This document shows positions 17,374 to 26,164 of a stretch of DNA of 64,000 nucleotides, in pieces. Where the stretch lies: positions 34,589 through 98,588 of the forward strand of contig ATWC01000009.1 in NCBI GenBank assembly GCA_000421045.1, written 5' to 3'. How positions within the stretch are numbered: the stretch's first letter is position 1; the number at the start of each line of letters is the position of its first letter. Source of the DNA: Lachnospiraceae bacterium NK4A179. GTDB lineage: Bacteria > Bacillota > Clostridia > Lachnospirales > Lachnospiraceae. The notes under the pieces are model-generated. The model was not told the DNA's origin, did not search any database, and saw nothing but the letters and a program-made list of their open reading frames with translations. A program made the translations under genes and the position numbers.

Positions 17374-17498
17374 TTTTCATCCTCCTCATTTTTTTGGCAG
17401 GTTTGCTTTTTCGCCGTCGAAGTTATGTAAATCGCGGCTTTTGGTGTAAAAAACTCCAGATGACATTATATAAGAAAAGACCCGTTCATACAAGGTAA

Positions 17499-17527
17499 TT
17501 GAAATAAAAGTTTGTTGCGGGTAGAAT
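17499..17527 (+). promoter_or_regulatory. Promoter of the lipoprotein gene
   Basis: TTGAAA (17499-17504), 17-base spacer, TAGAAT (17522-17527), 37 bases before the start codon. Confidence 0.6.
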
Positions 17528-17564
17528 TAAGCCTGACGAAAGGGGATAAAGGAGGGATTTTTCT

Positions 17565-18521
17565 ATGAAAAAACGAGCTGTTGCGGTGCTTACAGCATCA
17601 TTTATCGCAGTATCGTCACTTACAGGGTGCGGAGCCACCACGGAATCCGTAGTAAACGGCATGTTCAATGAAAAGGCGCTTTCATCCTCAAATGAGTCAT
17701 CATATGATGTGGGAGTAGAGGTGAATTATCAGGGGGCCGGTCTTAAATTTGGCGTAAACGGTGATTTTGATTACCAATATGAGATGAAATCGGAAGAGGA
17801 TATGACCGGACATGCGGTATTAACCGCTAATCTGGATATTCCGGAGCTTCTTTCGGGATTTCTGCCACAGACAGATTTCATGGGAGAGCTGTATACGGAA
17901 AAGGAGGGGGAGGAAATAACCCAATATATCTCCGATCAGAAGTCAAAAAAATGGAAAATGAACAAGGCCGATAGTATACCTGTCGATACTGAAAGCGTTA
18001 AGAGGATCATAGAAGCATATAAAAATATTCTCCTTGAAAAAGCCGAGCTGCAGGATAAAACGGTGGAAGTGGACGGAGAGACCTGCTACGAGCTGGCTGT
18101 GGAAATGTCAGGGGATGATCTTTCCGAGATTTTGGGCATAATCTATGATATTGCTAAAGAGCCTCTTGAGGACCGGATGGCAAATTCCTCATCATCGGGC
18201 ATAAAGTACATTCAAAGAAATAAGCCACTGCCGGATAAGGATGAATTTTTGGAGATCGCTTCATATGCGGTGATCAGGATGAACCTTTATGTTTCCAAGA
18301 AGACCGGCTGCCTTGTGCGTTCCGAGGTCGACTGCAGTGATACAGATCTGGGGGCTATGATCTTTACTGTGCTGGAGCAGAGAGGGACCGACATTTCATA
18401 TCTGGGAAACTTTGATGCAGATGATATAAAAATAACTAATTTTACTTTGAGCACGGTACACATGAATCCCGGAAGCACGACAGTGAATATCCCGGATGAA
18501 GTAAAGGAAAATGCAGAATAA
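17565..18521 (+). CDS. Secreted lipoprotein of unknown function
   Basis: A 318-residue protein with a lipoprotein signal peptide: basic start, hydrophobic stretch, and lipobox LTGC near residue 22. It should be anchored by lipid on the outer face of the membrane. The mature part alternates charged and hydrophobic segments and has a late YVSKKTGCLVRSEVD stretch that resembles the beta-sheet of LolA/DUF6612-like carriers, but I cannot assign a family. It has its own promoter and a strong AAGGAGG site, and a bidirectional terminator follows. It is divergent from the BspA-like gene, so the two may share regulation. Confidence 0.75.
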   Translation: MKKRAVAVLTASFIAVSSLTGCGATTESVVNGMFNEKALSSSNESSYDVGVEVNYQGAGLKFGVNGDFDYQYEMKSEEDMTGHAVLTANLDIPELLSGFLPQTDFMGELYTEKEGEEITQYISDQKSKKWKMNKADSIPVDTESVKRIIEAYKNILLEKAELQDKTVEVDGETCYELAVEMSGDDLSEILGIIYDIAKEPLEDRMANSSSSGIKYIQRNKPLPDKDEFLEIASYAVIRMNLYVSKKTGCLVRSEVDCSDTDLGAMIFTVLEQRGTDISYLGNFDADDIKITNFTLSTVHMNPGSTTVNIPDEVKENAE

Positions 18522-18530
18522 ATGTATTAA

Positions 18531-18556
18531 AAAGGCCATCCGCAAGGATGGCCTTT
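18531..18556. terminator. Bidirectional terminator
   Basis: AAAGGCCATCC/GGATGGCCTTT, a perfect 11-bp stem with loop GCAA, between two convergent genes. The A-run and T-run on its flanks suit both strands, better on the minus strand. Confidence 0.9.
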
Positions 18557-18570
18557 AATATCGCAGTTTT

Positions 18571-19296
18571 TTAAACTGATGCATTATAGGATGAAGCGTT
18601 TCCTGCTCCGTAGGTCGCTGAATTTGTATATGAGTTTGCCGAAGTGTCACCTGTGAGTGCCAGTGAGTAGATCTGCTCTGCTTTGTATTCGACTTTCTCT
18701 GCCCAGGAAGCGTTTCTTGTGAAGGTATCCCTCAGAGTATCTTCGTCAGCCTTCATAAATGCTTCTTTATCGAAGGAAAGCTTTCCATCGGCACCGATGG
18801 TTATGCCTGCATTATTTAAAAGAGCAGCATTCTGATCTGTCAGGTTCATCATCCATTCGGTCTTCTGCGCGACATTGCCGTAAAGAGAACCGTCACCGTA
18901 TGAGACAAGGCTGTTGTATTTCTTGATAAAATCAGCGGCTTTTTCGGCAGCTTTTTCCCTGTCTTCCTCTTTGAATGAAAGCTTCTTGATCTCGTTGAAA
19001 GCTCCTACCACATCGCCTGCAGCATCTGCGGTTGCTTCGATCTTCTTTTCAGCCTTCTTCAGTTCTTCCTCAGGTATCTGTGTCTCGGACCGGTTCTTGT
19101 AGTACTTCTTCATCACCTTGTAATAACTGCCGTTTTTCAGGGCATTATAGGTGGAAAGGTCAACGCCGTTTGCGTCGCCTGAGCCGAGCGCAGAAAAAAG
19201 AGAGTTCATGCTGTTTTCTTTTTCGTCTTTTTTTGAATTCCCAACAGAAGAAAAGAGCGTCTGTATGTTTGAATTTCCTGATATGTTTATTGGCAT
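18571..19296 (-). CDS. FliD-like (flagellar cap C-terminal-like) protein
   Basis: A 241-residue protein. The middle is helical with KKYNSLVSYGD, and the segment LLNNAGITIGADGKLSFD followed by FMKADEDTLRDTF is the typical pattern of the C-terminal domain of the flagellar cap protein FliD (HAP2). It lacks the N-terminal half of FliD, has no signal peptide, and no flagellar gene is nearby. It could be a FliD-derived protein with a new role or an accessory filament protein. I chose the ATG at 19296 because AGGAG (19309-19305) is 8 bases upstream; codons at 19302 and 19305 are too close. It may share its upstream region with the divergent DUF5717 gene. Confidence 0.7.
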   Translation of the reverse strand: MPINISGNSNIQTLFSSVGNSKKDEKENSMNSLFSALGSGDANGVDLSTYNALKNGSYYKVMKKYYKNRSETQIPEEELKKAEKKIEATADAAGDVVGAFNEIKKLSFKEEDREKAAEKAADFIKKYNSLVSYGDGSLYGNVAQKTEWMMNLTDQNAALLNNAGITIGADGKLSFDKEAFMKADEDTLRDTFTRNASWAEKVEYKAEQIYSLALTGDTSANSYTNSATYGAGNASSYNASV

Positions 19297-19381
19297 CTTC
19301 ATCACTCCTTTGAACTATGAGGCATCCATGCCTAACACCGATACAACTGTATTTTAACATACTTTCATTCTACTGTTAATA

Positions 19382-19390
19382 TGGTATAAT
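19382..19390 (+). promoter_or_regulatory. Extended -10 promoter very close to the DUF5717 start
   Basis: TGG directly before TATAAT (19385-19390) forms an extended -10 element. The start codon is only 9 bases later, so transcription would begin at or next to the ATG. No convincing -35 is seen. Confidence 0.55.
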
Positions 19391-19399
19391 CGATTTTGT

Positions 19400-22300
19400 A
19401 TGGAAAAATGCGTAGATGAGATATTAAACGGTACATATGACTTCGGGAGGGAGCGTGCCCCCCTCTCTTTTTCGTGCGCAAAAGTTAACTGTGAGACCGG
19501 AAGAGGTTCCACGATATACGGTTCGTTTTATATAATGGGTGATTCCGAATGCAGGGGATTTGTCCGTGTTTCGGATCCGCATTTAAAGACCGAGACAGAT
19601 ACGTTCTCGGGCGCTGCGTCTGAGATCTCATATACCGTTTCGACAGTCGGGCTTAAACCTGACAGTGTGGTTACCGGAAAGATAGATATCATTTCAAACC
19701 GCGGTGAATATGAGATGCCATTTGAGATCAGGGTATCCGATGAGCTTCCCGATTCTTCCATGGGAGAGATAAAGAATCTGTTCCACTTTGCCAATCTTGC
19801 GATGGGTGCATGGGATGAAGCGGTAGAGCTGTTTTATTCTCCCAGGTTCAAGAATATACTTACAGGCCCCGATGCCGAATATCTGGCAGCCTACAGGGGC
19901 TTTTCGGCATATCCGGGAAATGCCTGCAATGTGGAACGTTTTCTGGAGACCACGAAGAAGAAAACCGCACCCGTATACACAGCTGAGATCGACAAGGTAT
20001 GGATCGATGATCCGGAGCAAAAGAGCTTTGACATTATCCTGTACAAGGATGGCTGGGGCTATACGGATCTGGAGATCAGCTGCGAGGGCAGCTACTTAAG
20101 CACCGATAAGGAGCATATCTCACGCGAGGATTTTAAGGACGGCGAGACAAAACTGCTTTTTTATATCGATACGGCAGAGCTTCATATTGGGAAGAATCCC
20201 GGCGCAGTATTGATAAGAGGCGGGGAAGCGGATATACGCATACCTGTTACTGTGAGCGGAGGTCTGATAAAACCCGATCTTTCCGAGCAGCATCTTATGC
20301 TCACCATTTCAAAGAAATTTATCGATTACAGGACAGGCAGGATCGCCAAGGCTGATTTTTGCAGAGATGCCGCACAGATAACGGCACCGTTCCTTTCGGC
20401 TGATCCCGAACGTGTGGATCTGAGACTTCTCAGGGCCCATATACTTCTCCTTGAGAGAAGGAAGGAAGATGCCGGACGCATGATAGAGCTGGTAGGGGCG
20501 CTCATCAATGAGGAAACGCCTTCTGCCATAAAGGCGTATTACATATATCTGAAGGCGCTTTATGCTGCCGATCCGATCCTTAGCGAAACGCTTTCCGATG
20601 ATATAGACGAGATGCTCCAGAGGGAGCCGGAGAACTGGCGTATAGCATGGATCGCGCTTTTCCTTAGGGATGAGTATAAAGCCGGATCCTACAGACGCCT
20701 TGAACTTATCCGTTCGCTTTATGACAGTGGCTGCAGAAGTCCTTTTATCCTGCTCGAGGCAGTGCATATCTTTCTTAATGACCCGAAGGCAATGGAGAAT
20801 GTCGGGGCTTTTGAAATGTGCGTAATGCGCTTTGCGCTGAAGTACGGGCTTACCGGAAGCGGGCTCAGACGCCGGTTTGCATTTCTTTCGGAGGATATAC
20901 ACAGTTTCTCCGAGGATCTTCTGGGTCTTCTTATATCCTGTATGGAAGTATCCGATGACAGGGATGTGCTTGAGGCACTCTGTACGCATCTGATGCGCGG
21001 CAACTGCATGGATGGAAAGTATTTCAGATGGTACAGCGAGGCTGTTGAAAAAGAAATAAGACTTACAAGACTGTATGAATATTACATGATGTCGATCGAC
21101 AGAAGTTATGAAGGCACGCTGCCCAAGATCGTGCTCATGTATTTTGCTTACAGATCGAATCTTGATTCCGTAAGGACGGCCTTTCTTTACGCAAATGTTT
21201 TAAAGCACAGGCGCGAGTATTCCGAATATGCTGATTTTTATTCACAGTATGAAGCTTCTATGCCGGTATTTGCAAAGGAACAGCTCCTTCAGAGAAATCT
21301 TGACGAGAACCTTGCTTACCTTTACGGAAAACTGCTCGATCCTTTTACTATGGGGGATGATTATGCAAATGCATATACCGAGCTGATGTTTACAAAACGC
21401 TTCACTGTTGATGATCCTCAGACTGTGAATATAGTGCTCATCTACGATCATCTCCGTGATGAATTCATATACCCGGTATATTTGGGCGAAGCGCTTATCC
21501 CGGTATACGGTGATAACGTTTCCGTATTTCTTGAGGATGTGAACGGATGCAGACGTGAAGCGGGTGATGAGACTGATGTGAAGCAGATAATCACCAAACG
21601 CTTTGAAAGACAGGATTATGCGGCCGTAGAGTCGCCTGAACCCGGTGCAGCTCTTTTCATCTCGGAATCAGAGATGAACGTGAGAGTAGACAGGGAGAAC
21701 GAAAGAGCTATCTCATGGCTTACGCTCAGGGATGACATTACTGATGAGTATGCGCTTCGCCTTATGGTGACACTTGCCGAGTATTATTTTGATAATGATA
21801 TCATTGCTCCTCTTGATGACCTGCTTGCAAGATTCGATCCGGTACGTACCGGTGACGAAAGAGAGCGGATAATTCGCATAATGGTTGCAAGGGGACTTTA
21901 TGACGAAGCTTTTGAGTGGATCAAAAGATGCGGGCCTGAGGGCATAGATTACAAGATACTCTTAAGGCTTGCAGACCGCCTGCTTGCAAGAAATGACTAT
22001 GCTTACGATGAGGACCTGATGAACATGTGCAGGACTGTGCTTGATATGGGCAAGTATGATGAACAGTCCCTCACATATATGCTCATGTTTGATACGGGTT
22101 CGTTAAAGGATAAGAAAGTGCTCTGGAGAGCAGCTGATTCATTCGGACTTGATGTGGGCAACCTCATGAGCGGAATGCTTAAGCAGATGCTTTTTACAGG
22201 TACTGACCTGAAGGAAAAAACAGATGTATTTGCAGAGTCGGCTGAAAGCGGAGCTGACTTAAGGCTTATCGCTGCAGGACTTTCAAGCTTTTCGTATGAT

Positions 22301-22969
22301 GTGCTCATAAGAGGAAGAGAGGCCGATCCCAAGGTCTTTGCGCACGTCCTTAATCTTCTTGATGAGCCTGAACTGATCACGGACTATACGAAGCTGGCAT
22401 TTATAAGATATGTTTCGGAACTTAAGGAAAAGGGTGATGTATCTGTCGATTCAGCTTCATCCGATGCTGCGCTGCGTTTCATAGATGAATTGTGGGAGGA
22501 GGGAATATTTATGCCCGACTTCATGGCATTCTCGGAAGAGAAGCCGGAGCTTAAGATCTATGAGGGACGCAGTTTCGTAGAGTATACCGGAAAACAGGGA
22601 AGCCATGTGATACTTCACTATGTGCGTGAGGGAGACGGGAACGGTCCCGACGATTACAGAAAGGAAGAGATGCTGCATGTGTTCGGAGGCATCTATCTTA
22701 AGTCTTTCATACTCTTCTATGGCGAGAAGATAGGATATTACATTACCGAAGAAAACGGCAGACAGGAAAAGCTTACAAAGGCGAGCGTCCTTGAAGCTGC
22801 AGAACCTACGGGGACCGAAGAAAAGTGCAGGTACGGAATGATAGGTGACATGGCGCTTGCTCTTGAAATGGATGATGAAAAATCTTTTGCCGCAAAGGCT
22901 GAAGAATATGAACGAAAGAAGGCGCTTAACGCTAAGCTGTTCATACCTGGCGCCTATGGCAGGAAGTGA
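19400..22969 (+). CDS. Giant DUF5717-type protein, function unknown
   Basis: An 1189-residue protein that I associate with the DUF5717 family of Lachnospiraceae. There is no signal peptide or membrane helix, so it should be cytoplasmic. Residues 1 to about 290 are beta-rich and look like two Ig-fold-like modules. From about 300 to 700 it is helical with a solenoid character, followed by a beta-rich block near 710-780, another helical part, and a final small beta domain with SHVILHYV. No catalytic motif is recognised. No ribosome site precedes the ATG and the promoter abuts it, so a leaderless mRNA is likely. It is translationally coupled to the Hsp70-like gene downstream. A scaffold role is possible but unproven. 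Confidence 0.72.
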   Translation: MEKCVDEILNGTYDFGRERAPLSFSCAKVNCETGRGSTIYGSFYIMGDSECRGFVRVSDPHLKTETDTFSGAASEISYTVSTVGLKPDSVVTGKIDIISNRGEYEMPFEIRVSDELPDSSMGEIKNLFHFANLAMGAWDEAVELFYSPRFKNILTGPDAEYLAAYRGFSAYPGNACNVERFLETTKKKTAPVYTAEIDKVWIDDPEQKSFDIILYKDGWGYTDLEISCEGSYLSTDKEHISREDFKDGETKLLFYIDTAELHIGKNPGAVLIRGGEADIRIPVTVSGGLIKPDLSEQHLMLTISKKFIDYRTGRIAKADFCRDAAQITAPFLSADPERVDLRLLRAHILLLERRKEDAGRMIELVGALINEETPSAIKAYYIYLKALYAADPILSETLSDDIDEMLQREPENWRIAWIALFLRDEYKAGSYRRLELIRSLYDSGCRSPFILLEAVHIFLNDPKAMENVGAFEMCVMRFALKYGLTGSGLRRRFAFLSEDIHSFSEDLLGLLISCMEVSDDRDVLEALCTHLMRGNCMDGKYFRWYSEAVEKEIRLTRLYEYYMMSIDRSYEGTLPKIVLMYFAYRSNLDSVRTAFLYANVLKHRREYSEYADFYSQYEASMPVFAKEQLLQRNLDENLAYLYGKLLDPFTMGDDYANAYTELMFTKRFTVDDPQTVNIVLIYDHLRDEFIYPVYLGEALIPVYGDNVSVFLEDVNGCRREAGDETDVKQIITKRFERQDYAAVESPEPGAALFISESEMNVRVDRENERAISWLTLRDDITDEYALRLMVTLAEYYFDNDIIAPLDDLLARFDPVRTGDERERIIRIMVARGLYDEAFEWIKRCGPEGIDYKILLRLADRLLARNDYAYDEDLMNMCRTVLDMGKYDEQSLTYMLMFDTGSLKDKKVLWRAADSFGLDVGNLMSGMLKQMLFTGTDLKEKTDVFAESAESGADLRLIAAGLSSFSYDVLIRGREADPKVFAHVLNLLDEPELITDYTKLAFIRYVSELKEKGDVSVDSASSDAALRFIDELWEEGIFMPDFMAFSEEKPELKIYEGRSFVEYTGKQGSHVILHYVREGDGNGPDDYRKEEMLHVFGGIYLKSFILFYGEKIGYYITEENGRQEKLTKASVLEAAEPTGTEEKCRYGMIGDMALALEMDDEKSFAAKAEEYERKKALNAKLFIPGAYGRK

Positions 22970-22974
22970 AGGAT

Positions 22975-24213
22975 ATGCTTAAGGGAGCGATAGAAAAACT
23001 GTCCGGCGAAAGGACTTCGATAGGAATAGATATAACCGATCCGTATGTACAGATCAGTTATGCCGATGAAAAGGGAGAACTCCAGACTTTCGAAGAGGAG
23101 GGAAGTCTCCTTATCCCTGCAGTGCTTTCCAAGGAGAAAGGCAAGGACATCTGGAGCTGCGGTGCCGAGGCTGTTTCTGCACAAAACTGCATCCAAGTGA
23201 AGAATATCCTTTCCAAGGCTCATGATGGAAATCTTGTGGAGATCGACGGTATGGATTACGATCCCGTTGATCTGCTTGCGCTGCTTATAAAGAAATGTCT
23301 TTCAAAACTTGCGAGGGTGTGCCCTCTTGAGCGGATAGGGACCGTTGCTTTGACAGTAGAAACTCCGGATAACAGGACTGTTGCGGTTCTCGATCAGGCA
23401 ATAAGCATAGTCAGGATAAAGCGTGAGCAGGTAGTGATATTAAGTCATGCCGAAAGCGCATATTTCTTTGTGCTCAATGAACCAAAAGGGCTTCGTTCGG
23501 CTGACGTGCTTATATGCAGCCTTGATGAAGCGGGTTTAAAGAGCATATACCTTAAGCAGAACAGGAATACCACTCCTGTCGCTGTGCTTTCAGATGAACG
23601 CATGCATTCTTCGTTTAAGAAAGAGGATAAGTACCTTTCCGAGATCATGAAGGGACTTATAGGAGATAATGATGTGTCGGCGGTATATCTTCTGGGAACG
23701 GAATTTTCCGGCGAGTGGTATCCTGAATCGCTTAATCTTATCTGCAGGGGAAGGAGAGCCTTCCTCGGCACAAATCTGTTTTCAAAAGGAGCGGTCATTG
23801 CCGCACTTGAGCGTGCCGGCAGGAGAGAGCCTGACAAGACTCATGTGTTCTTAGGACCTGATAAGTTAAGGTCAAACCTGGGACTTAATGTTGTACGAGA
23901 GGGGGAGGATGCTTATATGGCACTTCTCGATGCAGGCAGGAGCTGGTTTGAGGCTGCGCATGAGTGTGATCTGATACTTGATGATCCGGAGCCTCTCGAG
24001 ATAGCGATAACTCCGATCAATGGCATGAGCGCAAGGACGGTAAGGGTAAAGATGGACGGTTTCCCGAAAAGACCACCCCGTGCTTCACGCATACATCTTG
24101 AGATCAGGATGATCTCCGATACAAAGGCAAAGATAAAGATCACCGATCTGGGCTTTGGGGATCTGTTCCCCTCATCAGGCTTGTCCTGGGAAAGTGAATT
24201 TTTGGTGTCATAG
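22975..24213 (+). CDS. DUF5716-type Hsp70/actin-fold-like protein
   Basis: About 412 residues. The start SIGIDITDPYVQISY matches the phosphate-1 loop of the Hsp70/actin ATPase fold. LERIGTVALTVETPDN and the VYLLGTEF segment sit where Hsp70 has the conserved PA-x-F and adenosine motifs, but the phosphate-2 loop glycines (DLGGGT) are missing, so ATP hydrolysis may be weak or lost. The C-terminal ~80 residues form a beta domain. It resembles the DUF5716 family, which I recall as the partner of DUF5717. Either the GTG at 22966, overlapping the upstream stop, or the ATG at 22975 with AGGAA 9 bases upstream could be the start; I prefer the latter. Confidence 0.68.
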   Translation: MLKGAIEKLSGERTSIGIDITDPYVQISYADEKGELQTFEEEGSLLIPAVLSKEKGKDIWSCGAEAVSAQNCIQVKNILSKAHDGNLVEIDGMDYDPVDLLALLIKKCLSKLARVCPLERIGTVALTVETPDNRTVAVLDQAISIVRIKREQVVILSHAESAYFFVLNEPKGLRSADVLICSLDEAGLKSIYLKQNRNTTPVAVLSDERMHSSFKKEDKYLSEIMKGLIGDNDVSAVYLLGTEFSGEWYPESLNLICRGRRAFLGTNLFSKGAVIAALERAGRREPDKTHVFLGPDKLRSNLGLNVVREGEDAYMALLDAGRSWFEAAHECDLILDDPEPLEIAITPINGMSARTVRVKMDGFPKRPPRASRIHLEIRMISDTKAKIKITDLGFGDLFPSSGLSWESEFLVS

Positions 24214-24217
24214 GATC

Positions 24218-24991
24218 ATGGGAAAGATATATCAATGCATAGGCAGGTTTGCGGGTACACCGTATACCGTCAAAAATACACATATTAATCTGTATTGCAT
24301 AGAGGAACTTTGTTATTACATCGTTCACAACGCCGAACTCATGGATCAGACACTTGCTTCGGAAGAACTGATAAGCTGGGTTAATGAGGAGTGCGGCTTA
24401 AAGGATCTTGCGGTAAAGATAAAGGAGCGTCTGCATCACAGCATCAGGCCGGAGGCCGTTGCCGAGACAGTTCTTAATTATTGTCATTATTGCAGTGCAG
24501 ATGAGCTTGAACGTACGCTTAAAGTGATAAAGGGTGTATGTTCGGAAAGCGGTCCTGAAAGGACGAAGTCACTTGCGGAATATTTTCTTGCCGGAAAAAG
24601 GTATGCACATGCATTCTCCGGCTTTGAGAGGCTTTATAAGTATGCCGGTATAAACGGCGATGAAAAACTCAAAGGAGAGTGCGCATATTCGTTGGGTGTG
24701 ATCTATGCGGAACTGTTCTTTTATGAGGATGCGGCTGAACGCTTCAAAGAGGCGTTTGAGATATCCGGTGACAGGCAGGCTTGCTTTTCATATCTGGCAG
24801 CGCTTCGCATGAGCATGGATGAGATGGAATACCTTAAATATGTGGCTTCCCTTCCTTCAGAGTATACGGAAGCTGCAGCGGTGGAAGAGGCATTCAGGGA
24901 TGCAAAGCCCGAAAAAATTCCCGAGGCTTCAGGTTATGAAGGGTATGCCGCAGCTGTAAAGGAAGAATACAGAGAAATGATGGCCGGTTGA
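24218..24991 (+). CDS. Helical-repeat (TPR-like) protein of the DUF5717 cluster
   Basis: A 257-residue cytoplasmic protein from the ATG at 24218. The middle contains TPR-like helices (YSLGVIYAELFFYEDAAERF). The N-terminus begins YQCIGRFAGTPY, then a helical region. No enzyme motif is seen. It begins 4 bases after the stop of the Hsp70-like gene and ends 3 bases before the coiled-coil membrane protein, so it belongs to the same operon. An adaptor role is inferred from the repeat fold. Confidence 0.65.
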   Translation: MGKIYQCIGRFAGTPYTVKNTHINLYCIEELCYYIVHNAELMDQTLASEELISWVNEECGLKDLAVKIKERLHHSIRPEAVAETVLNYCHYCSADELERTLKVIKGVCSESGPERTKSLAEYFLAGKRYAHAFSGFERLYKYAGINGDEKLKGECAYSLGVIYAELFFYEDAAERFKEAFEISGDRQACFSYLAALRMSMDEMEYLKYVASLPSEYTEAAAVEEAFRDAKPEKIPEASGYEGYAAAVKEEYREMMAG

Positions 24992-24994
24992 TAA

Positions 24995-26164
24995 ATGGGA
25001 TTTTTTAAGAACCTGTTCAAAAAAATAGGCAAAAAGGATAAAGAGGAAGCTCTTTCCGGAGAATGGGAAGAGCAGGACTCTTCTGTGCCCGCTAATCTGG
25101 ATGATGCGGATGTACGTACGGTCTGCGTACTTGAAGCTCTGGGCAGGATGGCTGAGGCTTCCGACAGGGTTGAGGAAGGAAAGGATGAGTATGATGCCGT
25201 GACTTCTCTGCTTGTAGATATGGAGAAGATAGACGATCTTCCCAAACAGCTTCGTCTTGAAATAACCGACCTGGCAGATAATATAGAAAAGCTCGAAAGG
25301 AAGCGCAGAGAGCTTTTGCTCGATTCCGGTAAGATGAGTGAGAAGCGCATTCAGGAGATAGAACGTCTTGAGGATTCAATGCCTGAAGGCATAAAGAAGA
25401 TAAGAGAAGCGGAGCATTACAGAAAACTTGTTATAAGGGATCTGAAGCGTCTTGATGCGGAGCGTGATTCATACAGATACAGGATAAAGGAAGCACGCAT
25501 TACAATTGAGAATGCCAGAGGTGTGGCTGTTATATGTGCCGGCGCCATGATAGCCTGTATATTGCTTTTGATGGTCCTTAAGTTTGCATATGAGATGGAT
25601 GTCACATGGGGATATCTTATCATCTGTGGCGTGGGTGCGGTAACTCTCACGGGACTGTTTGTAAAATACAGCGATGCGAACAGAAGCCTTTCGCAGCTTG
25701 AAAAAATAAAGCATAAGATGATCACCGTGCACAATACAGTAAGGATCAGATACGTCAACAATACAAAGCTTCTTTCGTATATGTATATGAAGTACGGGGC
25801 TGAATCAGCCGATGAGCTTGAGGAAGACTGGAATACCTACACTTCCGAAATGGGAGCGAGGATCAAGGATAGGGAATTAAAGGCTGAGCTTGAATATAAT
25901 TATGACTCTCTGACGCAGAAGCTTGAAGAAAGCGGCGTAAAGGATCCTCAGATATGGACGAGGCAGACCGAAGCGTTGCTTGATCCCAGAGAGATGGTAG
26001 AAGTAAGACATGCGCTTATAGCAAGAAGGCAGAAACTCAGAGAACAGCTTGAATATAACAAGGGTATCGCGGAAGAGGAAGGAAAGCGTATCAAGGATAT
26101 GGCGAGAGCTTATCCGCAGTATTCCGACGAGATAGCAAATATAGTGAAACGATATGAGCACTGA
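24995..26164 (+). CDS. Coiled-coil protein with two membrane helices
   Basis: A 389-residue protein. The basic N-terminus and an acidic stretch are followed by long charged coiled-coil helices (about 60-165), two hydrophobic membrane helices (about 175-195 and 203-222) with a short loop, and another long charged helical region with ARRQKLREQLEYN. Both coiled coils should be on the cytoplasmic side. This could tether the cluster to the membrane. It overlaps relA by 11 bases. No family is recognised. Confidence 0.65.
   Translation: MGFFKNLFKKIGKKDKEEALSGEWEEQDSSVPANLDDADVRTVCVLEALGRMAEASDRVEEGKDEYDAVTSLLVDMEKIDDLPKQLRLEITDLADNIEKLERKRRELLLDSGKMSEKRIQEIERLEDSMPEGIKKIREAEHYRKLVIRDLKRLDAERDSYRYRIKEARITIENARGVAVICAGAMIACILLLMVLKFAYEMDVTWGYLIICGVGAVTLTGLFVKYSDANRSLSQLEKIKHKMITVHNTVRIRYVNNTKLLSYMYMKYGAESADELEEDWNTYTSEMGARIKDRELKAELEYNYDSLTQKLEESGVKDPQIWTRQTEALLDPREMVEVRHALIARRQKLREQLEYNKGIAEEEGKRIKDMARAYPQYSDEIANIVKRYEH

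Noticed and set aside
20309..20989. Minus-strand frame of 226 residues inside the DUF5717 gene
   Set aside because: No ribosome site and no motif; antisense shadow.
24155..24217. Upstream extension of the helical-repeat protein
   Set aside because: It overlaps the end of the Hsp70-like gene in another frame and is Cys/His-rich without any similarity; the ATG at 24218 gives a sensible spacing.
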